Shown: in pieces, positions 35,185 through 47,754 of the stretch
How positions within the stretch are numbered: position 1 is the stretch's first letter
How the letters are laid out: the number at the start of each line of letters is the position of its first letter
Source: Peromyscus leucopus
Taxonomy: Eukaryota; Chordata; Mammalia; Rodentia; Cricetidae
Assembly (NCBI RefSeq): GCF_004664715.2
Contig: NC_051074.1
Location: forward strand, 18,787,558-18,851,557
DNA length: 64,000 nucleotides
Direction: 5' to 3'
Notes under the pieces: model-generated
Database searches by the model: none
What the model saw: the letters and a program-made list of their open reading frames with translations, nothing else
Told to the model about the DNA's origin: nothing
Made by a program: the position numbers and the translations under genes

Positions 35185-36656
35185 CTGAAAAAGGAATTGA
35201 GGGTTTACAAGTTCTCATCAGAGTAGCAAGGAGGAAGTAGGGTCCCAAGTGCTGCCGAAGGCTGTTTGCTAATTCACAGATGGGCTACTTAAGTGATGCC
35301 AGAGGTTGCCAAAACATAATTTGGTATCTGACAAAAAGCATAATGACATCTGATTGATTTTTTTTTTTAAGTCTGAAATTGAGTTATGCTGAAGAACAAT
35401 CTAATTGCAGGGGACATGATTTACAAGTGTGCCATGCTTTCAGAACATGTGAAAGATCGCAAGGTTCAAAGAAAGGAAAATTTACAAAAATATTTGTGTT
35501 AATTCAAGAATTTATGACTAGTGTATTTCCCTTATTTGAATAAAATCTCATTTATGAGCATTAAATTTGTAGGTACTTTTTCTAGTAACAGAATAGCTTA
35601 ACCTTATAGAAACAGAGTAATGTAGTTATTTTTGTCCTTAGGTTAACAAATTGAACTTGATGAACAAACCTAAGACCATTTCAGGAATTTGGCATATGTC
35701 ACCAAGATGATATACTGAGAGCGCTTGGTATTCCTCCATATCCTTTCTCATAAATGCTCATCTATGCAACACCAATAACTGCAGAGCACCAAATACAAAC
35801 TCACGTCTAACTTTTATGAACACTTGTGAAGATATTTTCATAGAAGATATATAAGCTGATTTTTTAAAAAGATTGATTTGCAATTAAAATGCTAACTCAT
35901 TTGCTCAAAGAACATTCTTAATATACCACAAGGGTAGAAACTAGGAGTGACATGCAAAATGTCACCAGCTCCACCAGTTAGCAACAATTATCTTGGGACA
36001 CCAATTAAGTTCTCACTTACCAAATGTCATTCTCTAGAAAGCCAGTAACTGATTAGTAAATCTGAGATCTATTTAGGTAGACATTTCCAACTTAAACAGT
36101 GGCAGACTCATGCCCATTCTGTCCCATAGAAAGGTAGAGGAAGGCTAGAAAATGACCATCATAGAAACTTGTTCCTGTGGTTTTCATACAAGAGAAGCAT
36201 CTCAAAAGGTAGGCGAGTCTTCCGGTCCTTGGGTTCGTGCCCTTCCTAAGGGGTAGAGACTTCTGAGGAGGAGAAGGCTGAGCTCAAGGGTAACTGCTGC
36301 TTCTTTCCAGGCATGGTCACACGCTCTGAAGGACTCTCAACATCAGGTAGGTTTCTTTTGGAGAGTCACAGAACTCAGCAAGGAAAGAACAATACAGCAG
36401 CAAAACAGTTTCCCAATGTATTTATAAATGTCAGCATAAACAACTCAGGTGGGAAATAGTTGTCTCTACCCATGTATCCAAACATGCTTTAATTGAATTT
36501 AAATGTTTAATAGGATATTTAAAATATTCTTCAGGCAGAGAAAGGTCTATATGTAAATGGCACATTCCTTTGAACTACCAAGAAACAAAATGGCTGAAGT
36601 TTTTCTAAGAGGTAGAAAAGGAGAATTGAATTAAGAGTTTTATAATAAATGAGATA
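35185..36656. other. Unique intronic sequence
   Basis: AT-rich to mixed, with no gene or repeat recognised. Confidence 0.5.
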
Positions 36657-36812
36657 GGTGGCAGTGGCACACACCTTTAATCCCCAGCACTCAGGAGGCA
36701 GTGCCAGGCGGACCTCTGTGAGTTCAAGGCCAGCCTGGTCTACAGAGCCTATCCAGGATAGGCACTAAAACTACACAGAGCAACCCTGTCTTGAAAAACA
36801 AAAAAATAAAAA
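36657..36812 (+). mobile_element. B1 SINE
   Basis: ggtggcagtggcacacacct, ttaatccccagcactcagga, gaggcagtgccaggcggacc, tcaaggccagcctggtctac and ccctgtcttgaaaaac, then A-rich tail. Full-length or nearly so. Confidence 0.92.
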
Positions 36813-37540
36813 TAAATTTGACTCTGGCATTAAATCTTTTTTTAATTTAGCCAATGCTCTGTCCTTTTTACCACAAGTCTATTAACAAACTGAGCTAACT
36901 TTTGGAAAGCATTCCATAAAGCAAGCAAGAAGATAGAAAATATACTAACTTCTATTTATTTAAACTCAACATTTTATCAAATGTAAAGTATGATCAAGGT
37001 ACATTATTATATAATATGAACCAATGGTTGTAATAGTGAAGGATCAAATACTATTTACTTTTGTTGTTAATATTAGTATTCCATGAATACATAACCATGA
37101 ATAGACAACTGTAACTACCTTCAAAATTACTAAAAATAAATAAAGGTAGTCATTTTCAGGGTGAATGGAAACACTATAAAAAAAATAAGAAAAAAATTTA
37201 AAGGAGAGACATCATCTAATAAAGATCTTCCAATTTATTAGGTTTTTTCACTGGGAGAGAAATATAGTAGTTTGGCAATAGTGACTGCTAAAACCTTCTG
37301 TGGTCTGGTTGTTATTTGGGGGGCGGGGTCACCATCAGTTTGTCTTCAATGACTGGAAGATAGTTCAGACACTGTACAATATGGATGAAGCTCCCACTGG
37401 TGCCATCCTTTGGTACCCTGACAGTTTAATACAGAGGGCAGATGAAAAGGTCTTAATGGTCTACATGTTACACTAATTTACTGCACGGAGCAAAAGCCCA
37501 GACACTTGTAAAAAACAGACATTCGAAAACAGCCCTCTGA
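36813..37540. other. Unique AT-rich intron
   Basis: No gene or repeat recognised up to the minisatellite. Confidence 0.5.
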
Positions 37541-38360
37541 TCCACTGTGGTGATCTGCAGTGTAAGCATGAGCACTGGGATCCACTGTGCTGAACTACAA
37601 TGTAAACATGAGCACTGGGATCCACTGTGCTGAGCTACAATGTAAACATGAGCACTGGGATCCACTGTGGTGAACTACAATGTAAACATGAGCACTGGGA
37701 TCCACTGTGCTGAGCTGCAGTGTAAGCATGAGCACTGGGATCCACTGTGGTGAACTACAATGTAAACATGAGCACTGGGATCCACTGTGGTGAGCTGCAG
37801 TGTAAACATGGGCACTGGGATCCACTGTGGTGATCTGCAGTGTAAACATGGGCACTGGGATCCACTGTGGTGAACTACAATGTAAACATGAGCACTGGGA
37901 TCCACTGTGGTGAGCTGCAGTGTAAACATGAGCACTGGGATCCACTGTGCTGAACTACAATGTAAACATGAGCACTGGGATCCACTGTGGTGAGCTGCAG
38001 TGTAAACATGAGCACTGGGATCCACTGTGCTGAACTACAATGTAAACATGAGCACTGGGATCCACTATGGTGATCTGCAGTGTAAGCATGAGCACTGGGA
38101 TCCACTGTGCTGAGCTGCAGTGTAAACATGAGCACTGGGATCCACTGTGCTGAACTACAATGTAAACATGAGCACTGGGATCCACTATGGTGATCTGCAG
38201 TGTAAACATGAGCACTGGGAGCCACTGTGGTGATCTACAGTGTAAACATGAGCACTGGGATCCACTGTGCTGAGCTGCAGTGTAAACATGAGCACTGGGA
38301 TCCACTGTGGTGATGTACATTGTAAACATGAGCACTGGGATCCACGGTGCTGAGCTGCAG
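37541..38360. repeat. 40-bp minisatellite, 20.5 units
   Basis: A half unit at 37541-37560 is followed by 20 full units starting tgtaaacatg/tgtaagcatg every 40 bases from 37561 to 38321. Most units contain GGATCC. Variation is concentrated in the last 12 bases (tgaactacaa, tgagctgcag, tgatctgcag). Units 9-10 and 11-12 are identical 80-bp blocks, as are units 12-13 and 15-16. The minus strand of the unit is stop-free, and 40 is not a multiple of 3, so overlapping minus-strand frames of 116-154 codons occur; these are artefacts. Confidence 0.98.
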
Positions 38361-40176
38361 TCTCTCGGGGACCACTTCTTTCCTGCAAAGAGTGAGTCAG
38401 GGGTAACCCTGGCCCACACCCACCCTTCCTACCGCTGATAATGAGTAGTAACAACTATAGTAAGGCCAGCAATACGTTAAAGATATTTGTCAGGCTCTGG
38501 CCTGACAAAAGAAAAAGTACGAAATCTCTGCAGAAGCAGGGTACTAAGACCTAACGGAGGACAGGCCCCCCTCTCACTCTGCTCCTTTACCCAGACCGCT
38601 GCTAATGCTGAACCAAAGTCTCGTCCACTCTGTACATCAAACAGGTTTTTATTCCACTCATCTTTAATGTAAAATGGCTACGTTATTTTAGTGGATGACT
38701 CAGGAGATGAGATTTCAGGTCTCATTTAAGAAAGAGTGTCCTCACCCCAAGACAGCCACAACTCTGCTTTGCAGTGCCTAATTGACTGCCTTTTCCCGCC
38801 ACTCTCCGGGAGCTGGCCCACCCCCACAGGAGTTGTGTGAAGCAGCCCAAGACTGATGCTCCAGCACAGACCTCCCTTGACCCTGGGTGATCAACGAGGC
38901 GACTGGGCTAACACATGACAAAGGGGTCCTTCTCCTTCGGGGAGGCAGAGACTCTCAGGAGACCACAGGGCACGGGAGGTAAAAACTAAATCTAAGTGAA
39001 GAAATGGTTCCCAGCTTCAGCTAACAATAGTTCTAAATACCCCAAAACACTACGCAAGATTTTGTTTGAGGAAACAATTGTAGTGATATGAAAAAATAAT
39101 TTCGTAGTTCTCAAGTGAAACGAAGAGGACAGTAATTAGATATTCTTGGAAGCTTGTAATTAGATAGCTCGAATCAAACACAACGGAATGTGGGTGAGCG
39201 CTTCCCACGTGCTCAGGTACTTCTCCTCAGGAAGCTGCGCACGGCATGGTCAGGAGTTTTGGAGCCTGAGTGACCCTCGGGCATGTCCAAAAGACCAGTG
39301 AAAGAATTCGTAGAAGAGATTTTAAGTAGAGATTACGTACAAGTAATGGATCCTGCCATCAGGAGACCATGGGTGTCAAGTCACGCTCTGGAACAGAAGC
39401 AATAGGAAGGCCCTGGTCTAGACCAGGCAGCAGGGACCGATGGACACATGCTTTCGGAAAGAGGAAGGAGAAAGAGAAGGCATGATGTCACAAATGTCCC
39501 CCGACTCAAGTTGTCAGATTGAACTCTCAGTCCTCTGAGGCTCAGTGACTGTCACTGCGGAATGCACAGACTTGCATCCTAGGCTGCGGACTGCCACAGC
39601 TCCGCTCCCTGGCCCTGCATAGTAGTCACATTCTAATGCTCCTGTCAGAGGCGAATCATCTCTGTTCTAATATTTATAGGAAAGGAAGGCAGTAGGTCAA
39701 GTTTGGTTGTTTTAGCCATTATATTTACACAACCAGGAAACATTTTACTTAAAAGATGTAACAATGACACTTAGAATAACTGTTCATACACTTCTAGAAG
39801 TGACAATAACAGAATTTCTAGTGACAGCAATATAGTTTGCAATTTCTAAATACCAAGCAGAGTTGATTTAATTTCATGTGCATTTGTCTGAAGGAAGGAG
39901 TACAAAGCCCTCTTGTTCTTAACATCCAGCCGGTGTAGAAGGGTAGGGTTTAGAAATGCCAGGAAAGCCTCTCGAATATTCTCTTCTCTGGCTATGAGGG
40001 TAGCAAAATGATCCCTCACATCCAAAACTCCATTGGCCTATAAAATACATTTAAGATTTTGCCCCAAACTATTAATTTATTCAACAATGCAAAGACTTCA
40101 TTATAAATGACATGTTACAATTTAGAGGAATAAGTATTATATCTGGTACTTATATTATGTATACTATAAATACAAT
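38361..40176. other. Unique intronic sequence
   Basis: 38360-39650 is relatively GC-rich with scattered CpGs but no CpG-island density. It includes a 16-bp perfect palindrome at 39412-39427 (see findings). 39650-40176 is AT-rich. Confidence 0.45.
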
Positions 40177-40347
40177 TTTTTTCTTTTCGGGTGGGGGGGG
40201 GGAGTTTAGAGACAGGGTTTCTCTGTGTAGCTCTGGCTGTCCTGGAACTTGCATTTTAGGCTAGGCTGGCCTCATACTCAAGAGATCCTCCTTTCTCTAC
40301 CTCCCCAGTGCTGGGATTAAAGGTGTGTGCCACCACTACCACCCAGT
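40177..40347 (-). mobile_element. B1 SINE with target duplication
   Basis: gagacagggtttctctgtgt, agctctggctgtcctggaac and gtgctgggattaaaggtgtg are a reverse B1. The tail on the left is T-rich with a G-run. The flanks taaatacaat (40167-40176) and taaatgtaat (40348-40357) are a diverged target duplication. Confidence 0.9.
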
Positions 40348-40595
40348 TAAATGTAATTCTTAACAAATGTATGTGTCCATGGCTAACACTGTCACTAAAT
40401 TAACAAATCCTAATTGTGGAAACGCACTAGACCAAAGGATTTAGCAACTAAAATACCATAATCACCAAAATTCAGGTGGCTTTGCCTGGACTAGTCATTC
40501 AAGTATTGCCCATGAAGGGGAAACACACCTCCTTGATCATAGGGAAAGCTTCACAAAGCTAATGAAACTAGCCCTTAACAATGGTGGAGACCATA

Positions 40596-40619
40596 GTGTG
40601 TGTGTGTGTGGGGGGGGGG
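40596..40619. repeat. (GT)7 followed by about ten G residues
   Basis: gtgtgtgtgtgtg leads directly into a G-run. Confidence 0.9.
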
Positions 40620-41939
40620 ACGTTACCCACACTCTCACAGCAACGTGCAGAGACAAGGCAGTGAAGAAGCATGGAGGAGGGAGAAGGTACACTCCACTGT
40701 TTGTCTCAAGGCAGTGGGGTTCTCTGCTGGAAACAGCACACTGGAGGCACAGGAGCATGTGACACTCCCAGGACAGCACTCCATAATTTATAAACGAATG
40801 AAAACGAAGAAAGTACCTCTCCAACAGACTTCCCTATGACCCACTATTGGTAATTAGTTACTCTCTGTCTACATCAACAGCTGTGAGACAGAGTAGAACC
40901 ATAGGATTCAGGCTTCTGCTCCACAGGAATACACTTCTCTCAAGACCTAACAACATAAAGGAAAACATTCAGGAATCGAGCAAGCTGGAGGGATCAGGGG
41001 AATCTGTCACTTTCCAAAGTGACTAGTGGAGAAAGGAAGTGACAGCAAGGGCAGATATGGAAAAGGACACCAGGAAAATGTGCTCAGGGTCAGTTTTATG
41101 CTTCTAAGAATCCTGAAGGAATTACACAATTTATTCCCCAGTAATGCTGAAAAAAAAAAAAAATCACAGTTGTTTCTTGTTGTTTTGTTTGGTTGGTTGG
41201 TTTTGTTTTTGGTATCTTGTGCTGGAATGTAAACAAAGCTTATCAGATACACAATACATACAGGGCATTTGACAACTTTAGAGATGTCGGGAACAGCAAT
41301 AGAGATTCAAAACCATGCCACAGTCCGGAAAAGGGGAATCTATGAAAAGTTATTGTTTAAGCACACACTGGCTTGAATACTGGTTGAATTTAAACTCCTG
41401 GAAAGACTGTGTAAAGAAGAGGGACAACACATTCACAGATTCAATAGTTACTGATATCTGTCTATTTATATCCAGTCATATTCTAAAACGTCGGAAAGAG
41501 ACATATTTGAGAGGGCCATGTAAGCTTAAAATGCAGGGGAAAAGTGCAGTTATGTAATTCAGCTTCTGCTGTGGCATGAGACTCTGGAATAAGCTTTCAA
41601 GGAAGCACAGGAAAGAAGGAGCATGAGCATTCCCAAGATTCACAATGCAGGTGCACTTCTAACCAGACCCGATACTCAGGATACGGTTCAGAGACAGCAG
41701 GTGTGCTTAAGGCGTTTCTAAGGAAAGGCTACCGCTTTTAAAAAGTACCAAAATATCCTCTGGCGTTCACAAACTTGTCTCCCATCTCTTAATACAACTG
41801 TGTCCCAGATCTGTGAGAAACTGACCTCCAAGAAAGGTTAGGGGGCAGCGAAGATGACTCGGAAATACCACACAATAATAAAACAGATATTTAGCAGCAC
41901 CAGAATTTTATAGATTTTTAATGTTTTATACAGAAAATC
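40620..41939. other. Unique intronic sequence
   Basis: Contains A14 near 41150 and a T/G-rich stretch 41170-41215 (tttggttggttggttttg), otherwise nothing recognised. Confidence 0.5.
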
Positions 41940-42125
41940 TATGAGCCAGAGGGATGGGTGGCAGAGTGATTAAAAACACTTGCCATGGGGCTGGTACCTG
42001 AGCTTGATCCCGGGACACACACAATGTAAGGAGAAAAGCTGCTCCTGAGAGCGGCCCTCTGCCTTCCACACACACCACACAAGCCGTCAGCTCCCCACAC
42101 TACACAGTAGTAAACAGACCTGTAA
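41940..42125 (+). mobile_element. tRNA-headed rodent SINE, degenerate
   Basis: gagggatgggtggcagagtg, aaaaacacttgcc, ggtacctgagcttgatcccg, aaggagaaaagctgctcctg and ccttccacacacacc match the order of the SINEs at 25170 and 51303. Confidence 0.65.
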
Positions 42126-42745
42126 AAAATGCTCTGAAAATCCTCTGCTTATGGATAATAGACATGTTTCCAATGTTCAGCTATAAACTCTCCATGTCTG
42201 TTTGCACATGGACAACACAGTTCTGAAACCGAGATGTACTTCACCTTCCAGAAGATTCTTCTCTAAGGCAGAAATCACAACATCAACCTCCAAGGATTTA
42301 AGGTTGCATTTCATGTTCGAAAAGATGCTTTTACTCATGCAGCAAGCATGTCCAAACGCCAAAGTTTCCATTCAGTATGGGAATACAAAGATGGATGAGT
42401 CTCTTTCCAGAGGAACTCATAATCTTGTCAGCTTCCACATCCTCCACATGAATAAGGTGGTGTTATTCACAACAGAGAAGAATTCCTAAAGCACCTTTCT
42501 CAGAGCACAAACACTGGGCCCCTCCACCTTTCATCTATTTTTTCATCATTCTGAAGCTTTAATAGTTGGCATACACAAGAAAGAAACGTATGGTCTAGTA
42601 AGTTCATATAAATTATGCCCATTTTCCCTCGGTTAAAAAATATATATAGCACATATATAGCAATACCTAGAAGACAGTATGCAGTTAAATGTTAAATACA
42701 ACTTAGGTCCTTGAACAGGATGTCTCAGTTATAAGAATAAGCATG
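42126..42745. other. Unique intronic sequence
   Basis: Overlapping open frames on both strands at 42177-42489 have no recognisable product. Confidence 0.5.
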
Positions 42746-42793
<48 letters not shown>

Positions 42794-42811
42794 GAGACAG
42801 AGACAGAGACA
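42746..42811. repeat. (CA)n-(GA)n compound microsatellite
   Basis: CA at 42746-42762, GA at 42763-42784, then gacagagaga variants to 42811. Confidence 0.95.
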
Positions 42812-43968
42812 TAGTATCTTCGGTAGGCTAAATAATGGCTTCCAAATGTCAGGTCAACGTTCACAGAGCCTATAAACAGTATCTTCAATGAAAACGTACC
42901 CTGTATTACAGAGGAGGGCCTCAATGGCCACCAGAATGGTACTTAAAAGTAGGACGGCATCAGCATAACACAGAGAAAGCCTCATCACTATGGAGGCAGC
43001 CTGCCGGGATACAGCCAGAGGCCACCAGAAGCAAGAGGAAACCTTCCGAGGTAGGGCTAACACTCAGTGAAAATGACTTGTCTACATCTATTGTCCACAA
43101 CTGTTAGGTGATAAATTTTACTTTTGTTTTAAGCAACACATAGGTAATAATTTGCTATATAGCAATGACAGAAAACTTCCACAGAGCATTAAAAAATGTT
43201 ATTAATCAATGGATTGCATGTATGGAGTTTTTTATTTATAAAGGTAACAACATAGTGATATTAAAGATGCATTAATTAGATACTACAAATTTTTAAGCTA
43301 TGAAAGAAAAAAAAAGAAAAACTCATACTTTCAGTCTGAATAAAAATAAATTCCAAAAAGTAAGTCTTCTATACCTTTTAAGATAAACGTAAGTTTTCTA
43401 TACGGTTTAGGATAAACACTCATTATTATCAACACTTTTATACAGAAAATTTGAAAAGCTGAAAGAATTCTGCAGTGATAATCCCACTACCCACCATTTA
43501 ATTCTGCAAGTGACATTCTGCTTTATTTTCTCCATATCAGATGCATTCAGCTTTCTCTGTCCATACTTGTATGTATTCATGGATTTATCTTATTTTTATG
43601 TACCATAACGTAAGTTAAAATTGACATACTTCACTCCTAAACACTGTAGCATACATCATTAATCAGAGTTCAAAGTTTGCTAATGGACCTTTTTTTATTA
43701 AAAGGAGATTTACCTATTGTTAAATAAACGAATCACAAATGCTATTAGTTTTGACAAATGCTTCTCTGTCTACCTTGAGCTGCTAGTGAAGCTTAGCCCC
43801 CAGTGAGATCTCACCCCCCCCCCAGTCAATGCCCATGAATCCCACTCCGCTGACACAGCCAACTACTTAGAAACACCCTTGTTGTCCTAACAGTCTGCTC
43901 AAGACGGCATTGCATCTTAGGTACTCACTCTTTAGTGAGAGGCTTGCTATTGCCATTTTTAAAGTTTA
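42812..43968. other. Unique AT-rich intron
   Basis: No gene or repeat recognised; C10 occurs near 43814. Confidence 0.5.
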
Positions 43969-44115
43969 TCCTTCCTTCCTCCCTCCCTCCCTGTCTCCCT
44001 TCCTCCCTCCCTGTCTCCTTCACTTCCTCCCTCCCTCCCTGTCTCCTTCACTTCCTCCCTCCCTGTCTCCTTCACTTCCTCCCTCCCTGTCTCCTTCACT
44101 TCCTCCCCTCTTCCC
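43969..44115. repeat. Pyrimidine-rich minisatellite, about 24-bp unit
   Basis: The marker gtctcc recurs at 43993, 44013, 44041, 44065 and 44089, with spacings 20, 28, 24 and 24; the differences of 4 are gain or loss of a TCCC. The core is ttcacttcctccctccct. Short open frames rich in Ser, Leu and Pro here are artefacts. Confidence 0.92.
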
Positions 44116-44129
44116 CCAGCACTGCCCCC

Positions 44130-44240
44130 TTCCTTCTTTATCTCAGTAACTCAGGTACTATGGAGCCCAGCCTTGCCTCAAACTCGGACACTTGCGTGCA
44201 CTAGACCCCAGGTGCCAGGAGTACAGTCATGCCCTAGCCT
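44130..44240 (-). mobile_element. Old B1-type SINE, degenerate
   Basis: tactatggagcccagccttg, cctcaaactcggacacttgc and ccaggagtacagtcatgccc fit a reverse B1 with many substitutions. The pyrimidine minisatellite lies where its purine tail (on the sense strand) would be. Confidence 0.55.
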
Positions 44241-46039
44241 GTCTCCTTTTTAAAGATGCATCTAGGTTTGGCCACAGATGTACAAAGTGGCAAACAAATC
44301 AAATGAACAGAGCCAAGCAAACCACAGGGTTTGTATCTGAGAATTCCTGCTATGTACGAAAGATCATTTTAGTACAGAAAATAAAAATAAGGAGAAAATA
44401 TTTGGCACATTACTATACACGTCATATTTCCAAATTGTAGTAGTTAAAGATAGAAGAAAGGATACACCATTATTTCTCAGCTGTGTAAAAACACACTAAA
44501 AATTCTATGAGTCCCTATTTTTTTCACAAGATTAATATTTAAAAACGAAAACCACTGGGAATAATTACAAAATTATTAACTGTATGAAAGCAATTTGTAC
44601 TTTTATATTACTCAATGAGGACATGCAAATTTCAGACCATTAAAGCTAATTGTTTTAAAAGTACACTTAGTATCAGCCTCAACACAGGCCTTGTTAACCA
44701 GGAGGTCACTCCATCTTCTCTCAGGGCTTTATAAGCGTTGGCATGTCTAAGCAATGAAAATGCTATTTTTAGGTATGCTCTTCCAAGTACATTATCTTTC
44801 ACCCTGTTTTGGCTAGAGACGTAATTATGAAAGAGGCACATAAAGTGACCCAAACTTCCTTTCCACTTTTAAGTTAAAAAAAAAAAAATGTATCTGAGGA
44901 TACTTATGTTTACACTTGCTTCTAAATTGTAAAAACAAAAGTCTACACAGACACTAAGATTAAGTGCCCACTTACTACAAAAATTAATAGACCAAATGTG
45001 AGTGTGAAAACATGCCACATTAAGCATAACCAATGTCAGAACAGCAAGAAGTGCAGCTTTGCTTGGCGTAAGTACTTCCACGTGGCTAGAAGACCGCGCA
45101 TTCACACTAACAGGAAGTGACTGGTCATTAGTGAGCCTGGCTTTAGATGCCTATGTCCAATCATCTGGACTCTGGTTCTCAGCTCAACACAACTCTCTGC
45201 AGCTTGGAATCTGATATTTTACTGGGTGATCCAGGCGACAGCAGGTGGGTAGAAGCCACAAGTCCCATGGAAAAATATTTCCCCTCTTATCTATAATTTA
45301 ATTACCAACCATAAAACAGTAAACTGTAGGATTAGCAAAGGAAATATGAAGTCTTCACTCTTCCATGGAGAGTTCCTTTTATCTCTGTCACACTAACACG
45401 GCATGCCTGGTGTGTTCTTGAGAACTCCGGCACAGGGTTCATCTTACAAGCAGACCTCTGGCCATCAGTCTCCACCATCCCCAGGCAATGCATTTCACAT
45501 GTTTATACACTTTTGTGTTCAGCTCACTAAGGACTAAGTAACTCTACCTATCTTTTTAGAATGACTGTAGTCTTCAGAAGTCTCACTTTCTGCTTTGACC
45601 ACTGAAAGAGTATGTCACCATGCTAACCTGACTTCAAGTTCAGCCCAGAATGTTTTGCTCATAATTGATGATATGGTCAAGATAGGTTTGATAAATGAAT
45701 GATAGAAGGAATATCACACACTAATAAGACAAGTCATGCCACTTTATAAAATTAACATTTGGAAACCCCCACAAACTTGTATCACTTTTCACTGGGAATA
45801 TTTTGGCTAAGTAGAACATTATTTTTTGAATGAGAACTAAACTACGTGTAGATCAGAAGACAAATAACCATGTAAAACCCTTTTAATAATAATGAGAATT
45901 AAAGTAAACAGCAACAATATACACAGGAATTTAACAGGAGAAAGAAAAAAAAAATCCTATGTGAAGACCTCCAGGGCTAAACATGTAAGTAGGACAAGAG
46001 CATAAGAATATAGATTGGATAAAGCTGTTCTAAATTTTG
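44241..46039. other. Unique AT-rich intron
   Basis: No gene or repeat recognised over about 1.8 kb. Confidence 0.5.
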
Positions 46040-46500
46040 TTGTAGAATATTATTTTAAGGTGTGTTACTTTTGTTTATGTTGCATTTGTTTAACTTCGTG
46101 AAGCTGTGTTACTGGGCCTGTGTAAAACACTTGATGGTCTAATAAAGAACTGGCCAATAGCAAGGCAGAAGAAAGGAAAGGCAGGGCAGGCAGGCAGAGA
46201 GGATATATAGAGGGAGAAATGTAGGAGAAGGAAAAAAAGAGATGGAGGAGTGAGGAGATGTAGCAGCCAGAAAAGGAGGAGGACTCCAGGGGCCAGCCAC
46301 CCAGCTACACAGCAAGCCATGGAGTAAGAGTAGGATTTACAGAAGTAAGAGAACGGGAAAAGCCCAGAGGCAAAAGGTACATGGAGCTAATTTAAAGTTA
46401 AGGAAATAAAGTAAGCTAAGGCCAGGCATTCATAAGTAAGAATAAGCCTCCATGAGTAATTTATTTGGGAGCTGGGTGGTGGGTCCCCCACAAAAGAGTA
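46040..46500 (+). mobile_element. Cricetid-type interspersed repeat, class uncertain
   Basis: ttactgggcctgtgtaaaac, ggtctaataaagaactggcc, aatagcaaggcagaagaaag, aagcccagaggcaaaaggta, ggccaggcattcataagtaa, aataagcctccatgagtaat and ggagctgggtggtgggtccc follow the order of a repeat I recall from hamster, vole and deer mouse sequences. The purine-rich middle carries gcagagaggatatatag. No TG...CA ends or target duplication were established. Confidence 0.6.
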
Positions 46501-47267
46501 AAATACCAGTAACAACAAAATTTCTCTCAGTAAAATCTCCTTCTACAATGGAACTGTCAATCTGACGGAGAAGGTGCAGTAACATTTACTAGTGTAAGAG
46601 ACACACCAAAACCTAAAATGTAGTTTTTGAAAATTCTAAGGCTGCTGAAAATTTACATATTGCCATTAGTTTCAAGAAGCTCACTTTAAACTTCTTCATA
46701 TCAGAAAAAGAAACATTTCTGTTTAAATGGAAATGGTATAAAGGAGAATAAATTCACTCTTCATGAAATACTCCAGCGCAGCAGGTAAAGCACACACTTT
46801 GTGAACGTGACAGTAAGGACCACGGGGGTGGGGGACAAGCTTTAAAGGGTATCTCTTCCAAAGAAGGTAGATGGGGTAAAATTGATAACTCACAAGGACT
46901 TTAACTTATATTACTTTAACATTTCTTTCCTGGAAGGGTCGAGACAGTATTTTGACTGGCGTGACTTGGACCATGACTAGCCCTGTGATTCAGGAACACC
47001 CTGCCTTCTCGAGGTAGAATGGCTGACCCAAAACTGCACAGGTTCAAAGGTTCCCACGCATGTGTTGAGCCAAGTGTGGGGAACCCCTGATCCCTCCCTG
47101 GGCCTCATTTTCCTTACTTTGTTTATGTACCTACTTCAGGTCTTTGTATAGATTAAAGAATTAATATATCGGAGTATGTTAGTATATGTTTTGGCTATTA
47201 TAACTTAAACAATATTTCTATTTTTAGACATTTTACACCTCCTAACTTACTACAGTAAAACATAACA
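46501..47267. other. Unique intronic sequence
   Basis: ttgactggcgtgacttggac near 46955 is faintly B1-like but not called. Confidence 0.45.
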
Positions 47268-47330
47268 AACAGGGCATGGTATTTCAGCACTATACTTCCA
47301 GCACTCAGGAGGTTGAGGTACCAAAAGAAG
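47268..47330 (+). mobile_element. B1 SINE, 5' fragment
   Basis: gggcatggtatttcagcact, atacttccagcactcaggag and gttgaggtacc correspond to the first part of a B1; a purine-rich stretch follows. Confidence 0.6.
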
Positions 47331-47754
47331 AGAGAGAGAAGAAACAAAGAAGAAAAGACAGAAAAGACAACCAGAATAATTTATGTAGTACTTTCCTCCA
47401 AATCTGGAATCTAATATTAATCATCTCAAATTTACTGATCTATTTTAAGGAAATAAAAAGACAAATAGCAAGACATATTGAGTGGCAGCATAAGAAGACA
47501 ATTAGCTAAATACAGAATGTAAAATTTCTTGTCAAACTAATGATTCATGTTCTTTAACAAATGAATGGCATGCAAAGGAAGAAAGGGACAGTGTCAGTCC
47601 TTAAGAGACAGCATGGATCAACAAAATGACTCTTCCATCTCATCTTGATACTTACTCAACGATGAAAGGCCTGTGTGTGTTGTATAATAGTTCCTCCACA
47701 CCAAACTTCCTAAATTTTAAGAGCTAAATATAAAGTATAATAATAAAATTTTAC
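47331..47754. other. Unique intronic sequence
   Basis: Begins with an A/G-rich stretch (aagagagagagaagaaacaa); otherwise nothing recognised. Confidence 0.5.

Noticed and set aside
37541..38454. Overlapping minus-strand open frames of 116-154 codons with Cys/His-rich repeats
   Set aside because: They are translations of the 40-bp minisatellite, whose minus strand lacks stops in every frame. There is no coding signature or domain beyond the repeat.
38361..39650. GC-richer segment considered as a CpG island or promoter
   Set aside because: CpGs are scattered rather than dense, and no TATA, initiator or exon-like sequence is associated.
46090..46320. 76-codon minus-strand frame in the cricetid-type repeat
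   Set aside because: It lies wholly within interspersed repeat sequence and is rich in Leu/Pro/Ser from a purine-rich plus strand.
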